From assembly GCA_029948255.1 (NCBI GenBank), contig JALIZF010001938.1, positions 1,547,501 through 1,611,500 of the forward strand: a stretch of DNA of 64,000 bases. Direction: 5' to 3'. The stretch is from Telmatactis stephensoni. Lineage: Eukaryota; Cnidaria; Anthozoa; Actiniaria; Isophelliidae. Shown piece by piece: positions 12,264 to 23,956 of this stretch. Under the pieces are notes generated by a model. The model searched no databases. It was not told where the DNA came from and saw nothing but the letters and a program-made list of their open reading frames with translations. Made by a program: the position numbers and the translations under genes. The stretch's first letter is position 1; every line of letters starts with the position of its first letter.

Positions 12264-12470
12264 CATCAACAATTTTTAACTCGTGGATTGCAACTCCAAG
12301 AGTTACTTTTTAAAGGAAATTGACGAAAATGCATCAAAAATTTTTAACTCGTGGATTGCAATTCCAAGAGTTATTTTTTAAAGGAAATTGACGAAAATAC
12401 ATCAACATTTTTAACTCGTGGATTGCAACTCCAAGAGTTATTTTTTACTTAAAGGAAATTGACGAAAACG
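12264..12470. repeat. Three tandem copies of a 68-bp unit
   Basis: The unit contains AACTCGTGGATTGCAACTCC and GGAAATTGACGAAAA. It occurs at 12264-12331, 12332-12399 and 12400-12470 with few differences, and is preceded by an ATAAT run. It lies about 280-480 bases upstream of the start codon of the minus-strand MMP gene, so it could affect its promoter. Confidence 0.9.
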
Positions 12471-14880
12471 TAACGATGTTCCCATGTATACTATAGTCTA
12501 CAGTTTTGCAGTCAACTTTCGCTTTACGGACACCTCGTTTCAGAGTCCAATGTAAACTGCTAAAATTGCCAAGACTGTACTGAGCTTAAGTCCACTATTG
12601 TAGAAAATCTCATTGACCCTCGCTACTACGGACACCAAATTCGGTCCCGATCACGTGTCCGCAAAAACGGAAGTTGACTGTACTGCATGCCACGAGGGTT
12701 CTCCCGTTTCTCCTCGATCCGGCCCTCAGCAAAAATCAACATAGATTTGAGCGTTGTATGTAAAATATTTAATGTAGAAGTAGTGAGTGTGAGTGCCAGC
12801 AGATGAAGAACCACTATGTGGATATGCTATTGTGAAAAGATTATTGATTTATTTAAACATGTTTTAATCAACTCTCGCCTTAGGGCACCTTACTAATACG
12901 AACATCAACCATTTGTCAACTGTAACAAGTAGAGGGCGGATTTTTCTATTGCGGACTAGAAAGACTGTACAGAAAGTAACTCCCTCTAAAACGAGAACCT
13001 CGCTATTACCGACACCAAATTTTGTCCTGACGATGTCCTCAGGGGCAGATAAAAGGCAGTGTAACTCCCTACTAGACCTTCAGGGATATACATCCCATAA
13101 CTTTTTCAAAAAGGTTGAAATCCAAGTTAGATTAAAATCGCTGAATGATAGACTGAAATTGAAAAACTGAAATTATTTATAGAGACCTTATAGACGGAAA
13201 ATAGCTAAGACTGTAGACCTTTTGCGATTTAGCCGACTCAAGTATACTATTAAATTACTCCAGCGTTTTATTTCTTGTCCCTTTGTCTCGATAAGACGTA
13301 AAACAATACAAACTATATTGAAATACTTCAAGTATCTCAGGAGAAAATGAGTTAATTAACTTCTTAGTGCCCTCGTGAAATATGAGAAACACTTGGATGT
13401 ATATCAGTATATCTCTTAAAGACTTCCTTTTATTATTTCACCTTTTAGATTTTTCTACGTTTTGCTCCATTTTCAATTCCTTCCTTTTTTATCTCTTTTC
13501 ACTCTTTTCCTTTCGTTCTGTAGATGTTACCATTACTTGATCTTCATTAAATTCTGTTTTATTCTCAGTTGTTTCAGTTTGTTTTTCCTATAAAAACCAA
13601 GTTTGCGTCGATGTACGCCGACCTTTTCGTTTACACTTGAAGATGGATTGACACCTAAAACCTTAACTTCATTCGATCTTGTTTTCCTTGAGTGTTCTTG
13701 TGGTGTAAGGTATAAACAGTCTATCGAAGCGTCACAAGCTTCTTTAGACAAGAAATAACGTTACCACGAATATAGAAAATATAACTTTTAACTATAAAAA
13801 GCCCCAAAAATGTATAATAATAAAAAGAAATTCGACTTTATAAAATAAAGTCCTTTTCAGGGGAACATCATTTCCGAATGCTGTGACTTTTCTAGCTTTT
13901 TACTGTTTTGAACAGTTGTTTTAAAAGAGCATCGACTTGTTACTGATCATGATTTGGGTGAAATGGCTCTCTTTTCTAGATTTATGTAGATATAGAGATT
14001 ATATTACTTCATAAAAACACGAACGAGCGAGGAACAAGCGAGTGAGTGTTTTACATTCATAAACAACGAGTGAGTATAAACCTGTACAAAGCACTTTCTG
14101 TGATGTGATCTGCTTATCACATATATAATGAGATTTTTGCTGTTGTTGAAAATTTGGATTGAAACTTTCATCATCAAACCAGTCAGATGCTCATGATTCC
14201 ATTGAGCTTTTAAAAATACAAAGTTTTCCAACAAGAAAAGAAAAATATCCCTTTAAATTATGTATCTTTATAAATTATGTATCTTTATTACTACTGTTCC
14301 CTCTGTCTAACCAATTCTTTTCAAATTAATTTTGAAATGATCCACAGAATCTATTTTTGACGGATTTCGGAGATTTCATGTCGAGTACAAGACACCTCCG
14401 GCACAACGCGATCGCAGCACATTTGCAGGCAGGCAAAGATTTCCTACTAGCTATAAAACTGAAGAATAGGATCTAACAGAAAGAACCACTGCAAGTATAT
14501 AAAAATATCTTTTCCTTTTTTATTGGCTTTGTCTAAGCATTTCTTCTAACGTACAATTTCAGTCAGAAAGTATTTCTAGAAAGGTTTCATACCAGCCGCA
14601 CAATACAAAGGAGCGTCGCCACCACTCGCCAAAGCCAAAACTTCAAAGTTGAAGAACTTCTGTAAAATCAACTCTTTCTTCAGAAAAACTACAACAGTAT
14701 AACGTAAACATTTTTCTCAACTCGAATACTAACACTGGACATTAAGAAAGTAAAAGTAAGTACCTGAAAAAGCAAATTTGCAGTCCTAAGCACTACGTCA
14801 TTCAAGCTCATTCATGACATGTAAAAAAGCAAAAACAACTCTCGTTCTGTGGCCGGAAAGCCAATCAAGTGTTTTTCACG
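12471..14880. other. Intergenic DNA; SINE fragment at 12688-12800
   Basis: A 5'-truncated plus-strand piece of SINE family b (CCACGAGGGTTCTCCCG through CAGCAAAAATCAACAT) lies at 12688-12800. Otherwise no exon or RNA gene was recognised. The minus-strand frame at 13533-13751 is lysine-rich but has no family resemblance. Confidence 0.5.
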
Positions 14881-14884
14881 TTTC

Positions 14885-14968
14885 CTGATTGGTTGGGAAT
14901 CTAATCCACAATTTCTGATTGGTTATATTTCTCGCATGTGAAAAAGTGCTGTACGCGACGCTGATTGG
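14885..14968. promoter_or_regulatory. Three NF-Y/CCAAT-type motifs in 84 bp
   Basis: CTGATTGG occurs at 14885, 14915 and 14961. Its complement, CCAATCAG, is the NF-Y (CCAAT-box) consensus core. The cluster lies about 630-715 bases upstream of the CRD gene start codon. The motif recurs in repeats across this window, so the cluster may be repeat-derived. Confidence 0.3.
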
Positions 14969-15598
14969 ACTATATCACCCTTTTTTCACGTGCATGAAAA
15001 TACAAAATATAGAATTATAATTATGAGGTTTACTGCCGGCATACAATTCTCGTTATATATGTAATAAAAGATGATACGAGTGAAAAGTGCCTGTCCGGTA
15101 GTCTTAAACTCTCGTCGCTTTGTTGTCGTAAAATTAAACGAGTCGACTCCGAGTTGGAATAAAAGGACAAAACCACATTGAATTCATACCGACACTAAGT
15201 TTTGAGACCGACACGAATGTGGAGTTAAGACATTTGTATGGGTTGACACTTCGATTTTGGATCGGACTGAGGTCATATCTGTCTGGGCACAACTACTGAA
15301 CCATGGAACCAGCACATCAATTCAATTTCAGCTAAATTTGATTTAAAATTCGTTAAAAAAGGGCGAACCGATACCCATTTATCTTTTCATCTCTTTGCTC
15401 TTCCGCTCCTCTCCTTAATCCATTCACTAACTAAAGCGTGCACGTGCACGGGTCAATTACATCAGCTGGCAGTGGGTCAATTTAAAGAAACTTGATACAA
15501 AAAGTCAACTTCGCGATCAAACTATTTTTGATAGGTGATAGTACGGCAAGGCACTAAACTTAGGCACTGGATTTCCCAACTTTCTAAACTCTACAGAC

Positions 15599-18500
15599 AT
15601 GTCGTCTATGAAACTTGTGTTGGTGCTGGCATTCCTTTACACGTGCTTTAGTGCACCAGAGAGCTTGGCAGGAAAACAGTGTGTTACGTATTGCAGACTC
15701 GGAGTACGTTAAAGATTGCGTTCTCGCTGGTTACAACTACACGTTTCCCTTCCCTGAAAACCTTTCTAGACGTACAAAATGGCTTTTCAAATTTGTGGTT
15801 AAACAGATGACTCAAGACATGAAGAACTGCTCTGTTGCCCAAATCGCTGAGACCATCGGCTGTGCACTGATAGCCCCCTACTGTCAAGAGGGGAATCCAA
15901 AGCCTTTACTTCCTTGTAGACGTGTGTGTTCAGAGTTCTTAAAGAGGTGTTTGGACAAAGTTCCTGCATGGTATATCGATGACTTAACGGGGAAATGTAC
16001 TCTTCTTCTTAATGACACGGCAGCGTCAGGAAAGTGTTACGAACCTCCTCAGTTTACTGATAAACACCACAACACAAGCGTTAAAGGTAAAGCTTTTATG
16101 TACCATTGTTGTCGTTATGTGTAGTAATGTTACTTATACTCATAGCATATGTATATATCGTATTTAGTATAATTATAAAAATCTTTAAAGTGCTACTTAT
16201 GATATTTACTTATGATATTTAATTTCACTTGATGTCACTAACCAGTGACAACTAAAATTGCCCCAAGAAAGTACGCCATTCATAAAGAAATACGAGAATC
16301 CCGAATATCTACGTTATTTTCCGTCCTCCTTCCCACATGTTCCCTACAGCATAGCATTTCAATTTTTATCAAAATAATTAGGTTCTTGTTTATTATTTAG
16401 ATAAGCAGTGATTTGTAAAATGATAGTTCTTCATGTGTCTATTTTTTCTGTTTTTTTTCTCCTTAAAATGATCGACATTCAAGGTCAATTATTTTGTAAT
16501 TGACTTGCAGAATAAGCTAGCCCCCTTTTAGTAGTCATTTGTCCATTTTCTCCGCTCAATTTCTCATGTTTTAAAAGTGCCTGTACAAATATGAATAACG
16601 TTTAGTCGTTTCATTTAAGTTCCCACTAATATTTAATCCTGCAAGACTGTGATGGCCTGTTTTGATGTAAGACTACGTTACGCACTGTCGTGACTGTCAC
16701 TCTCCATGCTTTAGACAACTTGACCCCACACAACGCCTTTTCTACTATTGGGATTCCTTTGGAAGTGGGCTTCAAATAACGTGAGGGACTGAGGGCAAAA
16801 AATAACACTAGTCATTCGGAATTCTTGTATTTGTCATAAAAGGCATAGTTTCTTTGTATCCATAAAATAACAATCTTAGTGCATCACTGAACAGAGACAG
16901 AGATGTCGTCCCGTGACTGAAGAGTTTTCATTTTTTGAGTTTGAAAAAAAAATGAGGTGGAGGCTTGGCCAAAGAAAGAAGAGATGCTCGCCGAAACTTG
17001 ACACGACAGTGATTGCTTCTTCTCTGTGCACCTCCAACTGCAAATACCTAATCAGTTTTCATCCATCTTACTTAAAACTATGCCTTCCTTTCGTTTCTCA
17101 TTTCCTTCTCGTTCTCACTCACTCATTTATGCATTCTAATCTACATAAATTCTACTGAGATCTGTCTCGGTAATGGGGAAGTCTCCTTTCTTTGTGATAT
17201 TACCGCTTCTCAGCAGTACGATTTACTCATACCATCAATCGTACCAGGAGGTTACTGAATACTATTGTAATTGAATATCCATGCAGGGAACTTTATTCAC
17301 TTGATCCGATGTTTTTATTACAAGGAACAAACTTGAGGTATATTTTTATTGACTCATCAAGGAAAAAAATGAATATTTTTTCTTGACTGAAATAACACTT
17401 GCTATATATCTTTATCTTCCCAAAAGAAGTCAAAAACAAAATCACTCCAAAACAAATAAGATTTACAATAAATAAGTATTCAAAGACTTTAGTCGATATG
17501 AAACAAATGAGAGATTTTTGTAATACCTATTTCATGCAACTGAAAACGTTGACGGTCGGAGATCTAAACGTGATATGACATCTGAACTGAAACACCAGAT
17601 GCAAATTTTGACATATACAAAGTCAAATGATGCAGTTTGTTGTAATATTGTAATATATGTTATCAATCTTGAGTTTGAATTATGCTTTTTTCGTATTTTA
17701 GTCAAGAAAGACTAAACCAGTTTATTTATGTGCCGTCTCAGATTCAGATTGACATCATCAAGATTTTTAATACAAGTATATACACTCCGTTTTCCAGGAG
17801 CTGAGAAACAAAAATTACCCAAGAAACAATATCATAGGTCACAGTCAAGCAGGAAAGCGCGTGGTGTTTACCCAGGAGATGTTTTATCGATTTATTTCAG
17901 TGAAGTGTTTTTCTTGCAGCAGTTTTCAAGCAAATGTTTGAGCAATAATAATTTGACTCGGGTCTCGAACAGGTGTCTGAAAAACAACTACTGAAATTTT
18001 TGATTACAGATATCATTTTATCAACACATCCCTACAACAAAATTTATTCAATTCGCAAGAAATGGGAATTTCGTGAACTGAGGCAGCTGGATACATGTCC
18101 TAGAGTTCACTTTGCCTAATTTTTTAACTCCGTTAATACTGAAAAATAGCCGGTTAAATATAAAAACGGGAGAAAATTACTTTTCCGTCATCCAGTTGGA
18201 GTTTCTTATGACAGTTTGGAAATCAATCGCTTCTCTTTTGACAAGCTGTTTGATAATCTAATACTTAACACTGGAGTCTTGTTGGTTTAATGTTTAGTAA
18301 AATGAAAAAAGAGCCAATCAGAATCAAAGTCATAATTAATGCAAGTCATACAAAAAGTGATGTTAGAAGGACACAAACGTTATTCTATAACCAACTGGTA
18401 CATTTGGTGAGAGGAACTCTCTTTCAGCTTGCCAGTCGGATGTTCCATTTGAGTCATGTTCAACAACTCATCCTTCGTCTTTTCCACTACCAATCAAAAG

Positions 18501-21500
18501 GATTATGGATTACGACTTTTGACTCGCTCATTTTTCTTTTTGACAATGTTCATCTCGGTAGTAGGAAATCTACTGGTTATATGTGCCATCTTTAGCAGTA
18601 GAAAACTACGTTCCTTCAAGAGTAACAGGTTTCTGTTGAACTTAGCTGTGGCTGACTTTCTACAAGGAGCCATTGCTGTGCCATTGCGAATCATTGAAAC
18701 ATTTCCAAGTTCAGCACACCTTATAAACTGTAGAGTTTCAATTCCCTTAAGCATCTTGTTTGGTGGTACATCCAACATTACTATTCTCTTAATCAGCTGC
18801 GAAAGGTTTCTTTCAATTTATTTCCCATATTTCTACGTTCATTACGTCACAAACCGATCAATTAAGGTTGCCATACTGTTCTCTTGGTTAACTGTTGGCC
18901 TACTGTCGTCGCTGTCAGCAAGTCCTTGGTGTTGGAGAAACCAGCAGTTGGAAAATCACGTGACCATCTGCAGATTTCCAGTATTTTTAACTAAAGAGTA
19001 CATATGGATTCTGTATTCATACGTCCACCTTATCCCTTTAACGTTGGTTGTTTTATTGTACGGTTTTATCTTAAAAGCAAGCTGTGCTCAACACTGGAAA
19101 ATACGTCGGCAAAAAATAGCTGTTTGGATGAATCGTGTCTCGAGGAGTGGATCGTTTTCACCAAACATAAAGACCACTGCCAGCACCTTTAGTGAATACC
19201 TAAGAATGCTTAAAGGTGTCAAAGTTGTAACTGTTGTTGCTGGACTATTTATTATTTTAGTTACACCCATCATTACAATTGATGTGATCGATGTTTTGAA
19301 CGGCAAAAGACCTTCTCAAGCGATAGTCCAATTGACTGTTTGCATGATTTATGTCAACAACTGTGTAAATGTATTTGTTTACGCAGGATTCAATCAAGAT
19401 TATAGAAATACTTTTAAGAATATTTTAAGTAAGGCTATTCGAACTGTAAGAGCATGAATGATTTCTCTTCGCCTTTAGAATGAAATACTAGTAATTAATT
19501 GAAAGCTGAACCACAGTTCAGAATCTCAATTCGTTATGGTGTTGACTTTACCTTGAACAGGTGTCAGTGTATTCATTAGAAGTATACTCAACGTTTGTTG
19601 TGCAATAAAAATACAATCCTTGCTCAAAATACCTATGCCGATACGATTTATAGGATGTTAGGATCACTAAAATAGAAAAGAAATAATAACAAAGGGGTTT
19701 TCACGTTACGGGGTCCAAAATAGAAAGAAAGACAGGCTTTAGATATAACGGCTTTCGACCACTAGTATTATAGATCGGCCTTCAATAGAGGAGTGATTAT
19801 ATTTGACCCGAGAAAAAAATTGGCAAATTAAACTAATAGTATTTGCTTTTTATTGACTAGTACTCAACGGTTAGTCAACTTTCTTTCAGGGGTTGAAGAT
19901 CAATATAGCTACTAGTGTCTGTTAAAACTAAAGACAACTGAACCAGTAGTTCGTAGTATAGTCTTAACCCATTGTGTTCTTTTGTTCTTTACCAACTAGT
20001 ACTCGCATATTAGTCACCTTTTTTCATCTTTTTGTCTTCTTTAACCATCACTTAGGGTTTGCGTAATTTGTGTCAGTTGAGCAAATCTTTTCGTCATTAC
20101 TACCCACACACGTTTTTAATTATAGTTATGTAAATATTTTAGATTTCATCAAATTTTGTATCGTTCAAAAATAAGTACCGAACAGATGTCGTTTACTGTT
20201 GAGTATTAATCAACAGACTGAGTGTAAATCAAATGTTGTGCTGAAAACTTTTAAGATTAATTATATTAAGAATTAAAGCAAAACTGTTGCATGAAACTCG
20301 TGAAATGAAAAGGTTTGCGTAATGTGTACGGCCAAATCGCTTTGTTGACATGTTGCGGAATCATTTCACACGTCGTTTCACGTGGAAACCTTTGTTCATG
20401 ATTACTCACTAATACCATGGAAAACCATGCATGATGATGTTAGATATTAGTGATGTTTCCTTTGTAACCAAGCCAGCTTACGCAAACCAAAAAGTTGTTA
20501 GCACACGCAAATACCGATCATCGAAAATCGAAATGCATCATGCATGTATGCAACGAGTCACATCACAAGATCGCACGCCTTTATAAGGCTTTAGATAATG
20601 CTTTTCTGCTATGATCATTAACTGAATTAATACGTATCTTCCTTTGACAGGTCCCTTGGAAGGGGGTTGCTACGATTTGGATTATTTCCCATTCTGCAAA
20701 GAACTCGGTTATCAGCATACAATCATCGCTCCAGAACACCAGAAAAAGGTTTACAAATTCTTTTACAGGAGAAATTATTCAGACAGCGACCCAGAGACAC
20801 CAGGACCAAACTCCCATATTATACGTGTTAGACATCTCATGAAAAACCATTCAAAGTGCGCAAAGAATATCCACAAGTTTTTCTGTGGTCGTATCGTACC
20901 GCCATGTTTTCCTGAGGAAGGAAAAGCCTATTATTCTGTCTGTCAATCAGTTTGTAAGTCTGTTGGTAGAGATTGTCCTGATATCTTCGAGTCACGTGGT
21001 GGAAGGTACTTTATGGCCTGTGAACGTATGGCAGAAGGCAGTACATCACATGGTTTCTGCAAGTATACCTCGTGGCCTTCACCAAAAGCATGGGCTGACT
21101 ACTTCCACGACAGGGGTAAGTAGATTATCATTTTTTGTTTCAGTTTCTTTTAACTATGTGTTCCTTATTCTTCTCAGTATTTTCATCGTATATTTGTTTG
21201 TTTGTTCGTTTGGTTATTGTTGTTAGTTGAAGTTGTGTTTGTTTATGTCAAATGGGCGTTTATCATAACTAATTCTACCCAATGCAACTTCTATCTAATA
21301 TTAATTTATGTTCAAGTTTTTGTTTTCTTTAATTTTGTTCATCTTCTTTTATTCCTTCCTTCCTTTCTTTGTTTTAGTATGTAGTTTATTGCCCATATAG
21401 TCCCTTATCTAGAGCTGCATGAGTTCGAAAGATATTTTAGAAAATTTAATTTCAGCCTTCTTTGTTTACCATTGCTATGGCAACACAAATCGAGGTGAAA

Positions 21501-21848
21501 TGGACAAAAATATAAACTTTGATTGAAGTACAATAACTGGCATGGTGTAAAAACCTTTTTGGTTGGTCAAGAGTAAGCTGCAAAATTCATGGAATGAAAA
21601 ATGGAAGCATGGTCAATGAAAACCTGTATCGAGCCACCTTAACTGTGTTTAATTTTATCCACATGTCAGCTCCCCCAGACAAGTCATCAGTCAACATTCC
21701 TATGATAACAGTGGGCGTGGTCGTGCCATTGGTGTTGTTATCCATCATAGCCGTTGTACTAATAGTTCTTTGGAGGAAGAATAAGCTTTGGGCATTCAAC
21801 TTTCCACGAGATCAAGACGATCAAGACACGTTAGAAGTTAAAAAGTAG
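15599..21848 (+). CDS. Single-pass membrane protein with two Frizzled-type CRDs
   Basis: Likely surface receptor or co-receptor; Frizzled CRDs bind Wnt-type lipidated ligands or related factors, but the ligand is unknown. Exons: 15599-16086, 20651-21115 and 21670-21848, with phase-1 introns. The ATG at 15599 opens a hydrophobic signal peptide. CRD1 then lies in another frame, shifted by one base around 15690-15705; this frame has no nearby ATG, so either the assembly or the allele carries an indel. Ignoring one base gives about 376 residues and places the first CRD1 cysteine exactly seven residues before the second. Each CRD has ten cysteines. Exon 3 encodes a transmembrane helix (VGVVVPLVLLSIIAVVLIVL), then WRKNK and a 26-residue acidic tail. 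There is no 7TM region, so it is not a Frizzled receptor proper. A GPCR gene lies in intron 1. Confidence 0.75.
16087..18455. other. Intron 1 of the CRD gene, left part
   Basis: Mostly featureless AT-rich sequence. A possible 66-bp cassette exon with phase-1 ends is at 17798-17863. No other exon-like segment was seen before the GPCR at 18456. Confidence 0.5.
17798..17863 (+). other. Possible 66-bp cassette exon of the CRD gene
   Basis: The acceptor GTTTTCCAG precedes a 66-bp open segment of phase 1 at both ends, with a weak donor GTGTTT. It would add a very basic 22-residue linker (QKLPKKQYHRSQSSRKAR) between the two CRDs without changing frame. It is supported only by splice-site shape and phase. 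Confidence 0.25.
18456..19457 (+). CDS. Intronless class A (rhodopsin-like) GPCR
   Basis: 333 residues, full length for the family, in one exon within intron 1 of the CRD gene and on the same strand. Seven hydrophobic segments are visible. Motifs: N-glycosylation-type NNSS near the N-terminus; GNLLV in TM1; LNLAVADF in TM2; a cysteine before TM3 (INCRVS) and a pair C-W-C (SPWCW ... TICRF) in extracellular loop 2; CERFLSI at the TM3 end in place of DRY; TM6 ILVTPI, keeping the proline but not the CWxP aromatic; TM7 NNCVNVFVYAG in place of NPxxY; a short basic tail. It resembles the cnidarian amine/melanocortin-adenosine-like receptor expansions, but the ligand cannot be assigned. The start is the ATG before the NNSS N-terminus. 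Confidence 0.9.
   Translation: MFNNSSFVFSTTNQKDYGLRLLTRSFFFLTMFISVVGNLLVICAIFSSRKLRSFKSNRFLLNLAVADFLQGAIAVPLRIIETFPSSAHLINCRVSIPLSILFGGTSNITILLISCERFLSIYFPYFYVHYVTNRSIKVAILFSWLTVGLLSSLSASPWCWRNQQLENHVTICRFPVFLTKEYIWILYSYVHLIPLTLVVLLYGFILKASCAQHWKIRRQKIAVWMNRVSRSGSFSPNIKTTASTFSEYLRMLKGVKVVTVVAGLFIILVTPIITIDVIDVLNGKRPSQAIVQLTVCMIYVNNCVNVFVYAGFNQDYRNTFKNILSKAIRTVRA
19604..19609 (+). other. Candidate polyadenylation signal of the GPCR
   Basis: AATAAA about 150 bases after the GPCR stop codon, inside the host gene's intron. Confidence 0.55.
19610..20650. other. Intron 1 of the CRD gene, right part
   Basis: No exon, RNA gene or clear repeat was seen. It ends at the acceptor CCTTTGACAG before CRD2. 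Confidence 0.5.
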
Positions 21849-22576
21849 CACAATTTTGCAGTCAACTTTGCTTTGTTCGAGCTTCTGATTGAATATATGT
21901 AGTAACTAGAATGCCATTGTTGTCATATCAACTGTCGATTTAGGCTAAAGTGATCCAGAGTAATTTGTCCAACAGGACGGATAGATCACCAGACGGACAA
22001 GTTCTATCAGAAGAGCAACAAAATACACCATAGTCGTCTGTTTAGTTTTGCCAAGAGACCATAATACTAAGAGAGCGAAGCTCAGTATTGATGTCTGTGC
22101 CATGTTCGTGGCGGCTAAGGCTATTTTTAGTAACTTCGCCATCGCGCGCGCAAGGCTCTTAAACAATAGAATTCAAACGGTCCCGTCCGCGCGCACGTGC
22201 TTTATTTTGCACTTCCGCTGATTGTATTTTTGAGACGATCACACAGACGTACAAAACCAAACGACGTTTTCATCTTTTGAGATGACTTTCCGTCTGGACG
22301 ACATATCCGTCTTCTAAGGAGAACGCCCTTTAAAACGTGAACACACTCAAACTGTGTTTTTTGAGACAAAAGAAAGATGGAGGGGTGGGGGGATTGAGTG
22401 TTGCCGTTTCAGGCCATTTTCGCCCTTTATTTCGGTAATTTCACGTTTCTACTGCGTGGTTACTGTTTATGACATCCGATACCGTACGCCATTTTCCGGT
22501 TTGGTTGATTTGGACAGTTTTTGTTACGATTTTCTATTTTCTTTGTGACTTATATACCTTGATATATACTTGATAC
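21849..22576. other. 3' flank of the CRD gene, nothing recognised
   Basis: No exon or clear repeat was recognised. No AATAAA was seen soon after the stop codon, so the 3' end of the CRD transcript is not located. Confidence 0.4.
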
Positions 22577-22713
22577 CTGACTCGTCACCAGTCATCTCCT
22601 AAAACTCGCAAAGAAAGCGCGTGCAAAGAGTCAAGGGTAAAAAGAAAAAATCGCAAGAGTACAAGTCCCTGCCCCAGTTTGTTTTTCGAGCGAGACGACT
22701 GGGGACGAGTCAG
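22577..22713. mobile_element. Short element with 22-bp TIRs and 9-bp target duplication
   Basis: The ends are CTGACTCGTCACCAGTC and GACTGGGGACGAGTCAG (inverted, one mismatch). The 9-mer ACTTGATAC directly flanks both sides (22568-22576 and 22714-22722). A 9-bp duplication is typical of Mutator-like elements. It is too short to code. Confidence 0.75.
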
Positions 22714-23454
22714 ACTTGATACCCCCTCCTCCAATACCCCCTCATTATGTGCATGTCCACAGCCCAATTATGAGAAAAAAGGTTTGTTTTTGTGTAGGGT
22801 GTGGGCGTTTCCCTAGAAGTGATTTTATTACTAGTTCCATCAATTGATCAACAAGGTTTAGTTGCACTCAACTTTTGCAAATAAAAAGTCAGGTTGCTGT
22901 CATCATTGTAGCATATTCAGCTCCTTTAGCCTTTGATATTACTAACGATTGTCACACAGAAATGTGTTATAGTTGGATTTTTTCCGAGCAAAAATCTACA
23001 CTCCAAGAAGCATACACTGACATGTAACCAATACATTTTCGAAAGACAAGTTCCACAAAAAAAAAAAAAAAAAAAAAAAAACCGAAAGACAATTTTGAGA
23101 GCTATGCCTAAGCTCAAACCTCAATGTCCAAGCTTTATATTTTGTTCAAGCAATAGAAGTTAATCTATCGGTCTACCGGTGAAATAGAGCACACGTGATG
23201 TTCAGGAAAAGTTTGAAAATCACAAGCCGTAGGGCTTTTTATTGTGGGGCTTATTTTCGAAAGGAAGTTTACTTTTCAAAATGAGCACAATTTTGGGTGA
23301 ATGGAAACTTGTAACACCGTAAATAAGAGATAGATAGTAAGTTATCTCCGCCGTTTTTACGGTGTAACAAGTTTCCGTTCATCCCTTGTTGTATTTTACA
23401 CACCGACGCAGCCCAAACTAATTCACTCGCTAGTCTCCTTTTATAATTTTTGGT
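22714..23454. other. Non-coding; poly(A) tract and two repeat fragments
   Basis: An A-run lies at 23058-23080. About 23165-23235 resembles 42280-42345 (shared ACCGGTGAAATAGAGCAC). About 23290-23450 is a palindromic repeat (GGAAACTTGTAACACCG and complement) also found inverted at 35236-35440. Confidence 0.6.
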
Positions 23455-23956
23455 GGGTCAGTCTATTTGGTGTAGCTCATCACCCTTCCTTGCAGCACAA
23501 TTAAGTGCTAAATTACGAAGGGGCAGCTCACCTTGAATTGATCGAATCGAAGGTATGCAAGGGCGTTAGCTAGCGCTTTCATTACAAGACATTTACACAT
23601 TTTCATACAAATTTACATACGCACACACACGTAGCAGCCACCATCCAACCCATGTCTGATCGGAGCACAGCTTAGATCGAAACTAGTTCGTTTTTACTGA
23701 GGGAGGAAAAACCGGAATACCCGGAGAGAACAAGAAACTCAAGCCACATGTGATGCCCCGTCCGGGAATCGAACTCGATCGGGACCACAGACGGGTGACA
23801 CTTAGGCCCCGTTCACACTACAGCATTAGACCGATCTGAGATCGATCCAGTCTAGTAAATCGCTTTAAGCTGGATCGAACTCAGATCGATCTAGAACTGT
23901 AGTGTGAATAGGGTCTAAGACAGGCGCTCTCACCGCTCGGCCACCCTTGCTTCCCT
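23455..23956 (-). mobile_element. tRNA-derived SINE (family a) split by a MITE
   Basis: It follows the same order as the copy at 617-1021: head at the right end on the minus strand (CTCGGCCACCCTTGC in plus orientation), core GGGAGGAAAAACCGGA, and left end TGGTGTAGCTCATCACCC. About 117 bases of palindromic MITE (23802-23918) interrupt the tRNA-like head between its A and B boxes. Confidence 0.75.
23802..23918. mobile_element. MITE nested in the SINE head
   Basis: The ends TTAGGCCCCGTTCACACTAC and GTAGTGTGAATAGGGTCTAA are inverted copies with a few differences. An inner palindrome contains GATCGATCCAG. The sequence joins the two halves of the SINE head seen intact at 940-1015. The left and right triplets are TTA and TAA, so the duplication is not clear. 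Confidence 0.75.

Noticed and set aside
13533..13751. 72-residue minus-strand ORF
   Set aside because: No domain, no matching splice sites and ordinary intergenic composition.
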